Positions 1 through 9,796 of a DNA stretch of 64,000 bases are shown piece after piece. Source of the stretch: Opitutales bacterium (GTDB lineage: Bacteria; Verrucomicrobiota; Verrucomicrobiia; Opitutales; Oceanipulchritudinaceae); contig JAFGLA010000054.1 in assembly GCA_016928295.1 (NCBI GenBank), forward strand, positions 1 through 64,000, written 5' to 3'. Under the pieces are notes generated by a model, which was given only the letters and a program-made list of their open reading frames with translations, was not told where the DNA came from and searched no databases. Position 1 is the first letter of the stretch. Each line of letters starts with the position of its first letter. A program made the position numbers and the translations under genes.

Positions 1-3
1 AGG

Positions 4-35
4 GCGGGGCGCCCTCCGTCAGAAGAACGCCCCGC
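4..35. terminator. GC-rich hairpin at window start
   Basis: Perfect 8-bp inverted repeat GCGGGGCG/CGCCCCGC with a 16-nt loop. A TTTTTT run follows only after about 15 nt, so this is a possible terminator for a gene left of the window rather than a clear one. Confidence 0.35.
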
Positions 36-96
36 TTGCTGCTGTACTGTGTTTTTTGAATCCAATGCCGAAAACGGCAAAGGAAAATGGATTGGC

Positions 97-278
97 TAGA
101 GCGTTTCTCAAAAGAAAACCAAGAAGCCAGAGTTGTTTATCCGCAGATGAAAAAGGATTAAAAATGGATTACGAGAGATACAAATCCTTATCCTTCTGAA
201 ATCTGTGTAAATCTGCGTAATCTGTGGTTAAGAAAATCTTTCTATTTCTATTTCGGTAAATTTTTGAGGAATGCTCTA
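97..278. repeat. Family A short inverted-repeat element (MITE-like), copy 1
   Basis: This 182-bp element has terminal inverted repeats: TAGAGCGTTTCTCAAAAG on the left, and the reverse complement of the right end reads TAGAGCATTCCTCAAAAA. A second copy of the same length, close to 90% identical by eye, lies at 19495-19676. Both ends begin with TA, as expected for elements inserting at TA (IS630/Tc1-like). It has no coding capacity. The interior contains repeated ATCTGTG/AATCTG-type words resembling intergenic repeats common in environmental bacteria. The rest of 1-439 shows nothing else I can support. Confidence 0.8.
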
Positions 279-439
279 GTACAAAGGCCGAGGCCCGAGG
301 GGAAAACCCACAGTTTTGCAGCGACATTCATAACGCAGATAGCGTGCCAGACCGGAATTCTGACGGCGTTTTTGTCAAAAAGCGCCAGTCAGCAATCCTC
401 ATGCTCAAAAAAAGTCAGCGTTGGTAACGAATTACCCCA

Positions 440-3400
440 CTAACGCTGCCTATTATTTGCCATGAAATATAACACAGGTACGGCCATTCGGCTAATGAGC
501 AGGGACGCAATTTCGCCAAACATAAGGCTGATTGCCAGGCCCTGAAATATCGGGTCGGCAAGGATGACGCTCGCTCCCACAACGACGGCCAGCGCCGTCA
601 GAAGCATCGGCCTGAAGCGCACCGCGCCCGCCTCGACAACGGCATCGCGCAATGTCAACCCGTGGCTGCGTCGCAGTTCGATAAAGTCCACAAGGATAAT
701 CGAATTGCGCACGACTATGCCAGCTCCGGCCATGAAGCCTATCATGCTCGTCGCCGTGAAAAAGGCCCCCATTGCCCAATGCGCGGGCAGAATGCCGATT
801 AGCGAAAATGGTATGGCAGCCATGACGACAAGAGGCGTCACGTAGCTCTTGAACCAGCCGACCATGAGCATCGCAATCAGCACGAGCACCACGGCGAAGG
901 CGAGGCCTAGGTCGCGAAACACTTCGAGCGTGATGTGCCATTCACCGTCCCAGGTCATGGCCGGGCGGTCTTCCTCGAAGGGCTGGTTAAAGAAGTAAAT
1001 GGGCAGCTTTCCTTCAGGAGCGCCGTACTTAGTGGCGTCCAGTTCCGCGATGCGCCGGTTCATGTCGAAAATGGCGTATGCCGGACTTTCGACTTCGCCA
1101 GCAACGTCAGCCGTCACGTAGGTAACGCTCTTGAGGTTCTTGTGGTAGATGTTCGCCTCGCGGACGCCTTCCTCAACCTTGACAAGCTCCATCAGGGGAA
1201 TGAGCGGCGCAGAGGCGTCCATGCCGCGGATTCGCAGCTTTAGAAGCGCCCTTTCCGTCGGGCGGGCGGAGTCTGGCAGTTCCAGCAATATCGGCACGTC
1301 CTCGCGCTCGAAGGGCTGGTGCAGCATGTCCACCTGCACGCCAAGCGTGGCAAGACGGATAAGCTCCGAAACGGCGGCCTCGCCAACTCCGGCAAGCGCG
1401 GCCTTTTCCTTGTCCACCACGTAGCGCACGGTCTTTTGCGGGGCCTCGACGTACCAGTCGATGTCCACGACGCCCGGGGTCTCTTCCATGATGCGCTTTA
1501 CGTCAGCCGCGAGCGCGGTGCGCTTTGCCTCGTCGGGACCGTAAACCTCCGCAACTATGGTCTGGAGCACCGGCGGACCGGGCGGAACCTCCGCCACTGC
1601 GACCGCCGCTCCGTATTTTCTGGCAATATCGGCCACGAGCGGGCGCACAATCTGCGCTATGTCGTGGCTCTGAAGGTTTCGTTCCTCCTTGCCCACGAGG
1701 TTCACCTGAATATCTGCCACGTTCGGCCCGCTGCGCATGAAGTAGTGACGCACAAGGCCGTTAAAATTGAACGGCGAGGCCGTACCGGCGTAAACCTGAT
1801 AGTCGCGCACCTGCGGAACGGCCTGTATGGCGTCTGCCATTTCGAGCGCGATTCGCGTGGTTTCTTCAAGCGTGGTTCCTTCGGGCGTGTCGATGATTAT
1901 CTGGAACTCGCTCTTGTTGTCGAAGGGCAGCATCTTGACCTCCACCGCTCCTATGCCGACAAGAGCCATGGCTGCGAGAAGCAGGCCCACGATGCTTGCA
2001 AGGAAAGTCCAACGCCAACCGGCATGGTCCAGAAGCGGGTCCATCACCTTGTGATACAGGCGCGTGGACCAGTCGTTCGGCGCCTCGTCCTCAAAGACTT
2101 CGGCGGAGTGCTCCGCTTCGGAGAGCTTGACCTCGCAGGCAAAGTGGCGCCTCAAAAGGCGTATCGCGGCCCAAGGCGTCACGCTGAACGCGATAAGGAG
2201 CGAGAACAGCATGGCCGCTGTAGAACCGACGGGTATGGGACGCATGTAAGGCCCCATGAGGCCTCCAACAAAGGCCATTGGCAGGATGGCCGCTATGACC
2301 GCCCAGGTGGCAAGAATCGTCGGGTTGCCGACTTCGTCAACGGCTTCGAGCGCCACCTGCACGATGCCCTTCGCCCTTGCGCCGGACATGCGCACATGGC
2401 GCACGATGTTTTCGACGACAACGATGGCGTCGTCCACAAGGATGCCGATACTGAAAATTAGCGCAAAGAGCGTGATGCGATTCAGCGTGTAGCCGTACAG
2501 GTAGAAAACGAGCAGCGTCAGCGCGAGCGTCGACGGGATGGCAAGGAGCACGACAAGCGATTCTCGCCAGCCAAGAAATAAGAGTATGAGAATTGCCACG
2601 CCGAACACCGCGATGCCCATGTGCAGGAGAAGTTCGTTGCTCTTTTCCGCTGCGGTGTGCCCGTAGTCGCGAGTCACGCTTATGCTGACTTCGTCGGGCA
2701 ATATCTGTCCCTTCACAGCCTCGACTTTCGCCATCACGGCGTTTACTACGTCGATAGCATTTGCGCCCGGGCGCTTTGCAAGGCTGATCGTGACGGCTGT
2801 CTCAAGCTCCCGGGACTGTCCGTAGCCGTGCAGGACGTAATCGGCAGGCTCTGCGGCACTGTCCTCGATCGCGGCCACATCGCGCAAGTACACTGGGTGC
2901 CCCTGATACACGCCAACGACCACAGATCCCACATCGCGGGCGTCTTTGAGGAACTGCCCCGTCTCAAGCATAATCTCGCCCTCTCCGAATGCCCGGGAGC
3001 CCAGCTGCGCCTGCTGGTTTGCCTGACGCAGGGCGGGCGCAATCCGGTCCGCACCGAGGCCGTAGGCGGCAAGCGCGCTCTGGTCCAGCTTTACGCGGAC
3101 GGCGCGGGTCTCCCCGCCTATGATGTTCGTCTCGGCCACCATGTCTATGGGCTTGATGGATTCCTCCAGCTGCACGGCAAGGCGGCGCAGAGCGAGGTGG
3201 TCGAGCTTTGCGCTGTGCAGGGTAAGGGCCAGAACGGGCACGTCGTCGATAGTGCGCGGCTTTATGAGCGGCAGGCTGACGCCCGTCGGGATGCGGTCAA
3301 AGTTTGACTGGAGCTTCTGGTTCAGCCGTATGAGGGCGGCCTCGATGTCGGTCCCCACCTTGTAGCGCACAACCACCATCGAAGCGCCGGGCATGGAGGT

Positions 3401-3682
3401 GGAATAGAGATACTCCACGTCCGGTATTTCCCAGAGCAGCTTCTCCATTGGGCGCGAGACGTGGTTTTCCACCTCGGTGGGGCTGGCCCCGGGCATGGAT
3501 ACGAGCACGTCCACCATCGGGACTTTTATCTGCGGCTCTTCTTCGCGCGGCAGGTTCAGCACCGCGAAAAGGCCCATCAGAATGGACGCAATTATGACTA
3601 TTGGCGTCAGCTTCGAATTGATGAACATCGCGGCAAGTTTCCCCGCGAAGCCAAAGTGCGCGTTTTCTTTTCCCTCGCTCAT
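440..3682 (-). CDS. RND family efflux transporter, inner-membrane pump (AcrB/HAE1-like)
   Basis: A proton-driven inner-membrane pump of 1080 aa, full length for the family. The first membrane helix is at about residues 22-42. The large periplasmic loop contains the PMEK porter-type sequence at about 78-81. The family motif [13 protein letters not shown] lies in the TM4 region at about 413-425, and a second set of helices fills the C-terminal 200 residues. It is the last gene of the operon TolC > adaptor > pump. Its ATG shares one base with the adaptor stop codon (TAATG), so translation is probably coupled. Substrate is unknown; the neighbouring DUF2892 and ArsR genes make a sulfur- or metal-related compound plausible, but that is inference. 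Confidence 0.95.
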   Translation of the reverse strand: MSEGKENAHFGFAGKLAAMFINSKLTPIVIIASILMGLFAVLNLPREEEPQIKVPMVDVLVSMPGASPTEVENHVSRPMEKLLWEIPDVEYLYSTSMPGASMVVVRYKVGTDIEAALIRLNQKLQSNFDRIPTGVSLPLIKPRTIDDVPVLALTLHSAKLDHLALRRLAVQLEESIKPIDMVAETNIIGGETRAVRVKLDQSALAAYGLGADRIAPALRQANQQAQLGSRAFGEGEIMLETGQFLKDARDVGSVVVGVYQGHPVYLRDVAAIEDSAAEPADYVLHGYGQSRELETAVTISLAKRPGANAIDVVNAVMAKVEAVKGQILPDEVSISVTRDYGHTAAEKSNELLLHMGIAVFGVAILILLFLGWRESLVVLLAIPSTLALTLLVFYLYGYTLNRITLFALIFSIGILVDDAIVVVENIVRHVRMSGARAKGIVQVALEAVDEVGNPTILATWAVIAAILPMAFVGGLMGPYMRPIPVGSTAAMLFSLLIAFSVTPWAAIRLLRRHFACEVKLSEAEHSAEVFEDEAPNDWSTRLYHKVMDPLLDHAGWRWTFLASIVGLLLAAMALVGIGAVEVKMLPFDNKSEFQIIIDTPEGTTLEETTRIALEMADAIQAVPQVRDYQVYAGTASPFNFNGLVRHYFMRSGPNVADIQVNLVGKEERNLQSHDIAQIVRPLVADIARKYGAAVAVAEVPPGPPVLQTIVAEVYGPDEAKRTALAADVKRIMEETPGVVDIDWYVEAPQKTVRYVVDKEKAALAGVGEAAVSELIRLATLGVQVDMLHQPFEREDVPILLELPDSARPTERALLKLRIRGMDASAPLIPLMELVKVEEGVREANIYHKNLKSVTYVTADVAGEVESPAYAIFDMNRRIAELDATKYGAPEGKLPIYFFNQPFEEDRPAMTWDGEWHITLEVFRDLGLAFAVVLVLIAMLMVGWFKSYVTPLVVMAAIPFSLIGILPAHWAMGAFFTATSMIGFMAGAGIVVRNSIILVDFIELRRSHGLTLRDAVVEAGAVRFRPMLLTALAVVVGASVILADPIFQGLAISLMFGEIASLLISRMAVPVLYFMANNRQR

Positions 3683-4695
3683 TAGCGGACCTCCACGGGG
3701 CTGCCGTTAACCAGTGCCGCCGGGGCGTTGACGACTACTTCGTCGCCTTCCTCAAGGCCGGACAATACCTGCACCGAGTCGCCGTAATTTTCGCCCGTTC
3801 GTATGATGCGCAGGTATGCCCTGCCATCGCGCACGACGTACACGCGCTCTATCTGACCGAAGCGCGACACGGCGCTCTTTGGCAAAACCATTTCTCTTAG
3901 CTCCCCAACCTGCCAGAAGGCACGCACGAACTGGCCGCTGCGCAGTTGCGCGCCTTCTCCAAGGTCGAGCTTCGCAAGGCGGGTGCGCGAGCGCGGGTCC
4001 GCGGCGAACGAGGATTCCGAAAGTATGGCGGTAAAGGTGTTGGAAGAGTCGCTTACGCCAAGCTCTGTTCCGTTCGGGAGCATGGGGAAGCTGTCCGGCA
4101 CGCTGACTTCGACGCGCAGGCCGCTTTCGCCCGCGATTTCAAAGAGCGGAGTGCCGGGGGCGGCAAAATCGCCCGCGTTCACCATTTTGCGCGTAATGTT
4201 GCCGTCAAATGGCGCGGTCACTTTGGTGTATGAATAGAGCGACTGCGCTTCCACAAGACCGGCCTCCGCCATGCGAAGGCGTTCGCCAAGATCCCGCACT
4301 GTCTGCGCCGTGGATGCGCCGCTTTCAAGAAGGCCGCTTTCGCGCTCGTAGTCCCGCTTTGCCTTGTCCAGCGCGGCCTGTGCCTGATCCACCCTCGCCG
4401 CCATGTCGGGCGCGGATAGAACGACCAGCAGGCTTCCCTCTTCGACCCTTTGGCCTATGGCAAAATCAGCCCTTGCCACCGTTCCCATGACGCGGGCGGA
4501 AACAAGCGCGAATTCCTTTGGCGTAACCGTACCGGGGAGTTCGCAGAGGCGGGGCTGCATGCTGCGCTCAAGAACAAGAGTCGAAACGGCCAATGGAGCC
4601 GCCGACTCCGCCTTTGCGGCACGCTCGTGTTCCTTGCATCCGGCAAGGGCCAAAGCCATGAGCGAGAAAAGAGCGATTCTGCATGGGTAGTTCAT
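3682..4695 (-). CDS. RND efflux periplasmic adaptor lipoprotein (membrane fusion protein)
   Basis: A 337-aa HlyD/AcrA-type adaptor that bridges the inner-membrane pump and the TolC-like channel. The N-terminus has a lipoprotein signal with lipobox LAGC, lipidated Cys at residue 20. Next come a barrel-sandwich/lipoyl half, a coiled-coil hairpin at about 95-145 (heptad-like, rich in A, E, R), the second lipoyl half ([11 protein letters not shown], about 160-170) and a beta-barrel domain. Length is typical. A family B repeat separates it from the upstream tolC-like gene. Confidence 0.93.
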   Translation of the reverse strand: MNYPCRIALFSLMALALAGCKEHERAAKAESAAPLAVSTLVLERSMQPRLCELPGTVTPKEFALVSARVMGTVARADFAIGQRVEEGSLLVVLSAPDMAARVDQAQAALDKAKRDYERESGLLESGASTAQTVRDLGERLRMAEAGLVEAQSLYSYTKVTAPFDGNITRKMVNAGDFAAPGTPLFEIAGESGLRVEVSVPDSFPMLPNGTELGVSDSSNTFTAILSESSFAADPRSRTRLAKLDLGEGAQLRSGQFVRAFWQVGELREMVLPKSAVSRFGQIERVYVVRDGRAYLRIIRTGENYGDSVQVLSGLEEGDEVVVNAPAALVNGSPVEVR

Positions 4696-4753
4696 ATTGT
4701 ATGATGATTCAAAGTGTTTATGGGCAAATGGCTTCTACAAATCCATCAGGCTG

Positions 4754-4913
4754 GGAGCGCCTGACAATTTGCGGACCGAGGATATGGGATGTATTTTCGA
4801 GATTAAAATCGGGACATGAAGCGAGGAGAATCTGGATTCGCTAAGCTGAATGGACTGGTTTTTAGCCGAAAAGACGCCCGTATTACGACGGGAGTCGAAT
4901 TGTCAGACGATCC
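4754..4913. repeat. Family B inverted-repeat element, copy 1 (overlaps tolC 3' end)
   Basis: About 160 bp with terminal repeats GGAGCGCCTGACAATT (left) and, in reverse complement, GGATCGTCTGACAATTCGA (right). The interior matches the element at 21973-22134 (shared words CGGACCGAG, GACGCCCGTATT, CGACGGGAGT), but the ends are of a different type (CTGACAATT instead of TTTGCAAATAGA). The right end covers the stop codon of the TolC-like gene at 4903-4905. Confidence 0.75.
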
Positions 4914-6213
4914 TTAGCCCGTATGCGTTCCTCAATTCGCAGAGGGCGAGGCTGACTCTTGCGCGGCTGAAGGCGAGTTGCACCCTCGCGTCGGCAAGGC
5001 GAGTCTCCACGCCGATAAGCTCCGTGGAAAGAAGGCTGCCAGCCGAGAAACGCTCGCGGGACAGGGCTGCGCTTTCCTCGGCCTGTTCGAGCTGCTGGGT
5101 GCAGACTTCGAGCTGGCTGCGGGCCACGTCGTAGTTTATCTGCGCCTGCCTTAGGCGCAGTTCCAGCCCGAGGCGCAGCTTTCGCTGCTGCTCTTTGGCT
5201 TCGTCAACATAGGCCATTGCCTCGCGGATTTTTGCGCCAGTCTCCGAACCGTCGTACAGGGTCATGCTGACGCTTAGTCCGGCGGTCCAGCTCTGTTCGT
5301 CCCCGTCGCGACGCCAGCCGCGGTTGTCCTCCACGTTTGCAAATGCTCCAACGCTCGGGCGGCGGGCCGCTTTGGCGATTTTCACGCCCTCCTCCGCCGC
5401 TTTCACACGGCTTTGCATTGCGGCCAGTTCAGGCCATTCCGGGGACGCCATGCCTACTGGCGGTTCGCGAAGGGATTCCACCTGCGGGTCGCTCTCTGCA
5501 AGTGTTACGGAGCTGTCCGCCGGAAGTCCCAGAAGGACCGCGAAGGCGGACTTGGCAAGGTCAACCTGCTGGCGCGCGGCCAGCAACATGCTCTTTGTTC
5601 TGGCTCTCTGCACTTCGATATTCAGGCGCTCGGTGCGCAGTAGCTGGCCTGCCTCTTCGCGCTCTTTTGCAACGCGCAGGCTTTCGTCGTAACCGGTCAG
5701 AGCCGCTTCGAGGGCAATAACGCTGTCTGCCGCCTGACGTATGCCGAAATATGCGCGCGCTACTTCTAGGTCCAGTGCGCGAAGGGCGCTTTCGCGGGCG
5801 TACTCTGCGGCTTCGGACCCTGCTCTTGCCGCTGCACGGCCGGAGCTGATGCGTCCGCCGGTGTAAATGGGCTGCACTACGTATATGCCTGTCGAGAGTA
5901 AATCCGTCTGGCCCGGGGAGTTGAAGTCGATGGAATTATCGAAGGTGCCGGTGTTGAGAATCGCACCAAAGGCGTTCATGGCGCTGTTTGTCTGCATGTA
6001 CCGGGACTGCACTTGAATGCGGGGCAATATCGCGCTGTCCGCCCCCTGTTGCACGGCCCTTGCCTGAGCCACTCGAGCCTCGGCGGCCTGCGCGTCGGGG
6101 CTGCTTTCGCGGGCGGTCGCGATTGCGCCAGATAGCGTGTAGTCCGCCATAAGGGAAGATGCCGCGAAGATTAACAAGGCCGCAAGGCCCGCAAAGCGTG
6201 TAGTTTTATACAT
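4903..6213 (-). CDS. TolC family outer-membrane efflux channel protein
   Basis: Outer-membrane channel of the tripartite pump, about 436 aa. It starts with a Sec signal peptide (MYKTTRF, hydrophobic AGLAALLIFAASS, cleavage near LMA-DY). The remainder is two OEP repeats of long amphipathic helices rich in A, R, E and Q, typical of TolC barrels. I prefer the ATG at 6213; an in-frame ATG at 6228 adds five residues before the signal peptide and has no better ribosome site. The last codons and the TGA stop lie inside the terminal repeat of the family B element at 4754-4913, so the present C-terminus (GLRIV) may have been set by that insertion. Confidence 0.92.
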   Translation of the reverse strand: MYKTTRFAGLAALLIFAASSLMADYTLSGAIATARESSPDAQAAEARVAQARAVQQGADSAILPRIQVQSRYMQTNSAMNAFGAILNTGTFDNSIDFNSPGQTDLLSTGIYVVQPIYTGGRISSGRAAARAGSEAAEYARESALRALDLEVARAYFGIRQAADSVIALEAALTGYDESLRVAKEREEAGQLLRTERLNIEVQRARTKSMLLAARQQVDLAKSAFAVLLGLPADSSVTLAESDPQVESLREPPVGMASPEWPELAAMQSRVKAAEEGVKIAKAARRPSVGAFANVEDNRGWRRDGDEQSWTAGLSVSMTLYDGSETGAKIREAMAYVDEAKEQQRKLRLGLELRLRQAQINYDVARSQLEVCTQQLEQAEESAALSRERFSAGSLLSTELIGVETRLADARVQLAFSRARVSLALCELRNAYGLRIV

Positions 6214-6267
6214 ACCAATCAATTCCATCAGGCATTGTTGTTGGACAGGGACTTGTGCCTTGTCGGG

Positions 6268-6516
6268 CTACCTGCCCATGAAGCAGGAGCAGGAGTCTTT
6301 GCTACTGCTCTTTTTCTTGCATGAGTCATTATGTACCCAACCGAGCTTTCGCGCGAGTATTTCGGGCGGGCAAAAGCCTGTGAACGCGGACTGAATGAGG
6401 TTAAGTCCGGCCAGTACCGTCAAAAGCAGCCACCATTCGCTGACAAAATGCACAAGGGCGGCGCTGGCGATGACGACCACTCCGGCAAGAACTCTGATGA
6501 ATGAATCACTTTTCAT
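6268..6516 (-). CDS. DUF2892 (YgaP-like transmembrane) small membrane protein
   Basis: An 82-aa protein with two hydrophobic segments (about 8-26 and 28-46) separated by a short EWW turn, followed by FCPPE and a Cys/Lys/Ser-rich tail (CKKKSS...CSC). This matches the DUF2892 family, the membrane part of the rhodanese YgaP, often found beside ArsR-type regulators and sulfur genes. It is the first gene of the minus-strand efflux group, directly divergent from the ArsR gene. The five cysteines in a short protein suggest metal or sulfur chemistry; the function is not established. Confidence 0.8.
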   Translation of the reverse strand: MKSDSFIRVLAGVVVIASAALVHFVSEWWLLLTVLAGLNLIQSAFTGFCPPEILARKLGWVHNDSCKKKSSSKDSCSCFMGR

Positions 6517-6541
6517 GGATTATCAGTAGTTTGAATTTGAT

Positions 6542-6561
6542 ATATGCACATATACGCATAT
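6542..6561. promoter_or_regulatory. Candidate ArsR-family operator
   Basis: Inverted repeat ATATGC-N8-GCATAT in the 80-bp divergent region between the DUF2892 and ArsR genes. A dyad of AT-rich hexamers at this position is what autoregulated ArsR/SmtB repressors bind. It overlaps the upstream-most possible ArsR ATG (6560), favouring a downstream start for the regulator. Confidence 0.45.
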
Positions 6562-6598
6562 GCTTGATTATATGTCAAGTTTGGGCCATGTTTATTCC

Positions 6599-6931
6599 AT
6601 GAAAGATGCAAACGAACGCATGAGTGACGAGGCGCTGGAGCTTGTGGCAAGGCGTTTCGCCGTGTTGTCCGAGCCGATGCGACTGCGTCTTTTGCAGAGT
6701 CTTATTGATGGGGAGAAGAATGTGAACGCGCTCGTAGCGGAGAGCGGGGGCACGCAGGCGAATGTCTCGCGCCACCTTCAGACTCTGGCGCGAGAGGGGT
6801 TGCTGAGCCGCAGGCGCGAGGGTTTGCAGGTGTTCTATTCCGTGGCGGACGAGTCAGTGTTCAACATGTGTTGCGCCGTCTGCGGCGGCATAAGGGAAAG
6901 CCTGAAAAAAGACAGCAAGGCTCTAGGATAG
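6599..6931 (+). CDS. ArsR/SmtB family transcriptional repressor
   Basis: A winged-helix DNA-binding protein of about 110 aa. The DNA-reading helix region is ESGGTQANVSRHLQTLAREGL, followed by the wing LLSRRREGLQVFYSV. The C-terminal CCAVCGG supplies three cysteines that could bind metal or respond to sulfane sulfur or thiol oxidation. An in-frame ATG at 6560 gives 123 aa but overlaps the putative operator; I chose 6599. It is divergent from the DUF2892/efflux operon and probably represses it and itself. Confidence 0.88.
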   Translation: MKDANERMSDEALELVARRFAVLSEPMRLRLLQSLIDGEKNVNALVAESGGTQANVSRHLQTLAREGLLSRRREGLQVFYSVADESVFNMCCAVCGGIRESLKKDSKALG

Positions 6932-6989
6932 GCAAATAATCACAGGGCCGTGCTTCTTGCGCTCAAATGGCTATCGAATCCCTTGTAAG

Positions 6990-8051
6990 CTACGCGACCA
7001 CAATGCCAGCCGCATTAGCACGGAACTCTGGCGCAATCTCGTAAAGCAACGCCCACTGCCTCTTCATGTATGAGACTTCAGTCTGCAAGGCCGCCTTGTA
7101 TCGGACAGCCAAGCACTCCATATCTGCAAGACCGTACCCACAAATAACTTCTGATATGGCCTTAGCTGAGGCCATACCGATGGACATCCCTTCGCCAAAT
7201 GGATTAAGCAATCCCGCAGCCTCCCCGCAAAAGAACACTCGTCCGGCGTTTAACACTGGCTCATTCCCAGGTTGTACAAGAGGCAAACTCCAGTATTCGC
7301 AACGAAGCTCCTCATTGATGCGAAGATTCGCGGCCTCCTTAAGATGTCCTTCAAACACAGACTGAAAAGCAGTTGCCTCGCGTCTGTCGGCAGCAATTGA
7401 ACCAACCACGACACAGCCATCCTTGCTGTTCACCCAAGCATCGTAACGCGAAAACTCTGGAGAAGTGAACGCGACAAACTTGGACCGGTCCATATCGATA
7501 TCCGCGCGATAGAATTTCTGACAGGTTACGACCTTGTTCTGCGGTGGCAGCCTGCAAATCCGCCTTGAATTACCGTTCACTCCGTCGCATGCCAGAACCA
7601 ACGACGCGCGAAGGGAGAATCGTGCCCCTGCCAACATTCCACAAAGCTCGATTGAGTCCTCACGCGGCACCATGTCAGTTACAAGAGCACGATCCCGCAG
7701 TGTGGCACCCCTTTCCTCCGCACAACGCAACATCCAGTAGTCGAAGCGCGAGCGAACAATGTTCATCCCCGGGTCCTCGAATTCATAAACACGACGTAAT
7801 GTATGCATGGCAAGACCACTTGTAACCTTGGGAGAACAGCATACAGAATCCGGCGGCATCCCCATGGTTGAGGAAAGGCAATCAAGGGATTTCCTAACCA
7901 ACACTCCCGAACAAGATTTCTCACGCGGCAGCGCAAACCGTTCCAGCACCAGCACACGATAGTGTTTCGCCAGCGAGAACGCCGCCATTGCACCTGAAGG
8001 GCCACCGCCAACAATCACGATATCGTAATCACCTGATTCCATTACGCCCAT
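6990..8051 (-). CDS. FAD-dependent oxidoreductase, geranylgeranyl-reductase-like family
   Basis: A flavoprotein of about 353 aa. The dinucleotide-binding motif IVGGGPSGAMAAF sits at the extreme N-terminus, the substrate-domain marker CSGVLV follows near residue 50, and the second FAD motif (VFFCGEAAGLLNPFGEGMSIGMASA) lies about two thirds of the way along. This pattern fits the GGR/monooxygenase-like group that reduces isoprenoid or aromatic substrates. The open frame reaches 8150, but the extra 33 residues do not resemble the family, so I start at the ATG at 8051 (8042 is also possible). It stands alone, and its substrate cannot be told from context. Confidence 0.85.
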   Translation of the reverse strand: MGVMESGDYDIVIVGGGPSGAMAAFSLAKHYRVLVLERFALPREKSCSGVLVRKSLDCLSSTMGMPPDSVCCSPKVTSGLAMHTLRRVYEFEDPGMNIVRSRFDYWMLRCAEERGATLRDRALVTDMVPREDSIELCGMLAGARFSLRASLVLACDGVNGNSRRICRLPPQNKVVTCQKFYRADIDMDRSKFVAFTSPEFSRYDAWVNSKDGCVVVGSIAADRREATAFQSVFEGHLKEAANLRINEELRCEYWSLPLVQPGNEPVLNAGRVFFCGEAAGLLNPFGEGMSIGMASAKAISEVICGYGLADMECLAVRYKAALQTEVSYMKRQWALLYEIAPEFRANAAGIVVA

Positions 8052-8130
8052 TATTAAAGCAAGAACGGCTTCGTGTTTACAATTCCAACATTGATTCCCT
8101 CTACACTCAGAAGAGTTGGCAACACGGGCA

Positions 8131-8163
8131 CAAAAAAACCTCCGTGTCACACGGAGGTTTAAA
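8131..8163 (-). terminator. Rho-independent terminator of tRNA-Asp
   Basis: Stem AACCTCCGTG/CACGGAGGTT with a 2-nt centre. Read on the minus strand it ends in a run of seven T. It follows the tRNA 3' end directly. Confidence 0.85.
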
Positions 8164-8165
8164 AG

Positions 8166-8242
8166 TGGCGGGATGGACGGGACTCGAACCCGCGGCCTTC
8201 GGCGTGACAGGCCGACGTTCTAACCAACTGAACTACCACCCC
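8166..8242 (-). tRNA. tRNA-Asp (GTC)
   Basis: A 77-nt tRNA with encoded CCA. The acceptor stem GGGGTGG pairs with CCATCCC, with G as discriminator base. The anticodon loop CTGTCAC gives GTC, and the T arm GCGGGTTCGAGTCCCGT is intact. The anticodon and the G73 discriminator identify aspartate. Confidence 0.97.
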
Positions 8243-8430
8243 TTGGGAAAGCCCTGAACACTACCGAAACATGTTCGCCGGTCAAGGGCCAAATATGAAA
8301 AAAAGCATTTTTCTGTGATTTTTCTTCCGCGACTCGCACGCATGGCTCCGCAGTCCGCATAAATACTGGAGATGAGCAGGACAGCCCTTGCGCAGGCGAC
8401 AAGCTGCTATCATAAAACGCTGCCTGACAA

Positions 8431-9645
8431 TCAGCTCCGAACTATGGTCGCCACGCTTTCGATGTGCCTTGTCTGCGGGAAAAGGTCGAAAGGCTGCACT
8501 TTTTCCACCTTGTAACCGTGCTGCGAAAGATACTGCAAATCCCGCGCCTGGGTATCCGGCCCGCAGGAAACATACACCACACGCGCCGGCCCCCAGCGGA
8601 CAAGCTGATCCAAGAACACCTCGTCGCAGCCACGACGGGGCGGGTCTATAATCAGCGCACTACGCGACGGGGCGAAATCAATCTGCGAGAATATCGCCTC
8701 GGCACTTCCGGGCACAAAGCTCACGTTCGCAATGCCGTTCAGAGCCGCGTTCTCCTTTGCAAGCTCGATGGCCCGCTCGCTTATCTCGATGCCCGCCACT
8801 TTCTCGAAACGGTCCGCGCCCCAAAGAGCGAAGGAACCCGCACCGCAGTATGCGTCCACGAGACAGTCCAACCCCTCGGCGGCGGCCTCTTTCATAACAT
8901 AGTCGAGCAGCTCGGTCAGAATATGCGGGTTATTCTGGAAAAACTCACCGGCCTGAAAGCGAAAGCGCAACTTGCCCACGCTGGCCTCAGCCGTGGCACG
9001 CATGTCCGTTTCCACATGCCCGTCTCCAAGGTCGCGCAAAAGGAGCGTGCCCCCGCGCTTTAGCGAATGCTGACGCTTTAGCAGGCGCTCGCGCTCCACT
9101 GGCAGGGCAGCGTTGATGGCGTCGCTTGCGATGGGGCATTGCGGAACGTCGATAATGGCGCGCGTTGACATGCCCTGAAAGCCGATGTGCATGGGCTGCT
9201 GCCCGCGAGGCTCGTAATGGGGCGTAATCTTCGAGCGGTAGCCGAAAGCAAGCGGCGAGGGCCAGCTCGGCTCCACGGCCAGGTCCAACTTTGCAAGACG
9301 CGTAACAAGCTCCTGCACGTGGCGACTCTTCCATTCAAGCTGCCCCTTGTAGGAAAGGTGCTGATACTGGCAGCCACCGCATTCGCCAAAGAGCGGGCAG
9401 CGCGGGGCTACGCGCTCGGGCGAGGCTTCGAGTATCTCGACAAGATCCGCCTCCGAATAGTTCGCCTTGTTGCGCCACACGCGCACGCGAACACGCTCCC
9501 CGGGCAGGACGAGCGGCACCATGATTACCCAGCCGTCCACGCGTCCAAGGCCGAGACCGAGGTTTGTTAGCGTGTCGATAGTAAGCTCTATCTGCTGGTG
9601 ATACTCGTAGGGGACGGGCTTGAAGTTCTTCGGGATGGCTGGCAT
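8431..9645 (-). CDS. rlmD: TrmA/RlmD family RNA (uracil-5)-methyltransferase
   Basis: SAM-dependent uridine C5 methyltransferase of 404 aa, acting on 23S rRNA or tRNA. Domains: an N-terminal TRAM fold (QQIELTIDTLTNLGLGLGRV, about 17-60); an iron-sulfur Cys set C-x5-C-x2-C (CPLFGECGGC, about 83-92); a Rossmann methyltransferase domain with DAYCGAGSF and IDPPRRG; and the catalytic Cys in YVSCGP near residue 360. Family membership is firm. RlmD rather than RlmC or TrmA is the best guess, from the TRAM domain and Cys cluster. Confidence 0.9.
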   Translation of the reverse strand: MPAIPKNFKPVPYEYHQQIELTIDTLTNLGLGLGRVDGWVIMVPLVLPGERVRVRVWRNKANYSEADLVEILEASPERVAPRCPLFGECGGCQYQHLSYKGQLEWKSRHVQELVTRLAKLDLAVEPSWPSPLAFGYRSKITPHYEPRGQQPMHIGFQGMSTRAIIDVPQCPIASDAINAALPVERERLLKRQHSLKRGGTLLLRDLGDGHVETDMRATAEASVGKLRFRFQAGEFFQNNPHILTELLDYVMKEAAAEGLDCLVDAYCGAGSFALWGADRFEKVAGIEISERAIELAKENAALNGIANVSFVPGSAEAIFSQIDFAPSRSALIIDPPRRGCDEVFLDQLVRWGPARVVYVSCGPDTQARDLQYLSQHGYKVEKVQPFDLFPQTRHIESVATIVRS

Positions 9646-9796
9646 GGCTTGTAAAACAGGCTATTCTCAGCGATTGCGCCGCGCATAACAAGCCTCAAGC
9701 ACAATGAGCGGCACCTTAACACTTTTGCCTGAAGAACATAAGGCCTAGCTTGATGCCGAAGCGATGCTGCTGCTAAGGTGTGCCTCTTTACCAATT

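Noticed and set aside
1319-2461. 380-aa plus-strand open frame inside the RND pump gene
   Set aside because: It is antisense to a full-length, well-conserved pump; composition is His/Arg-rich and it matches no family. A GC-rich shadow.
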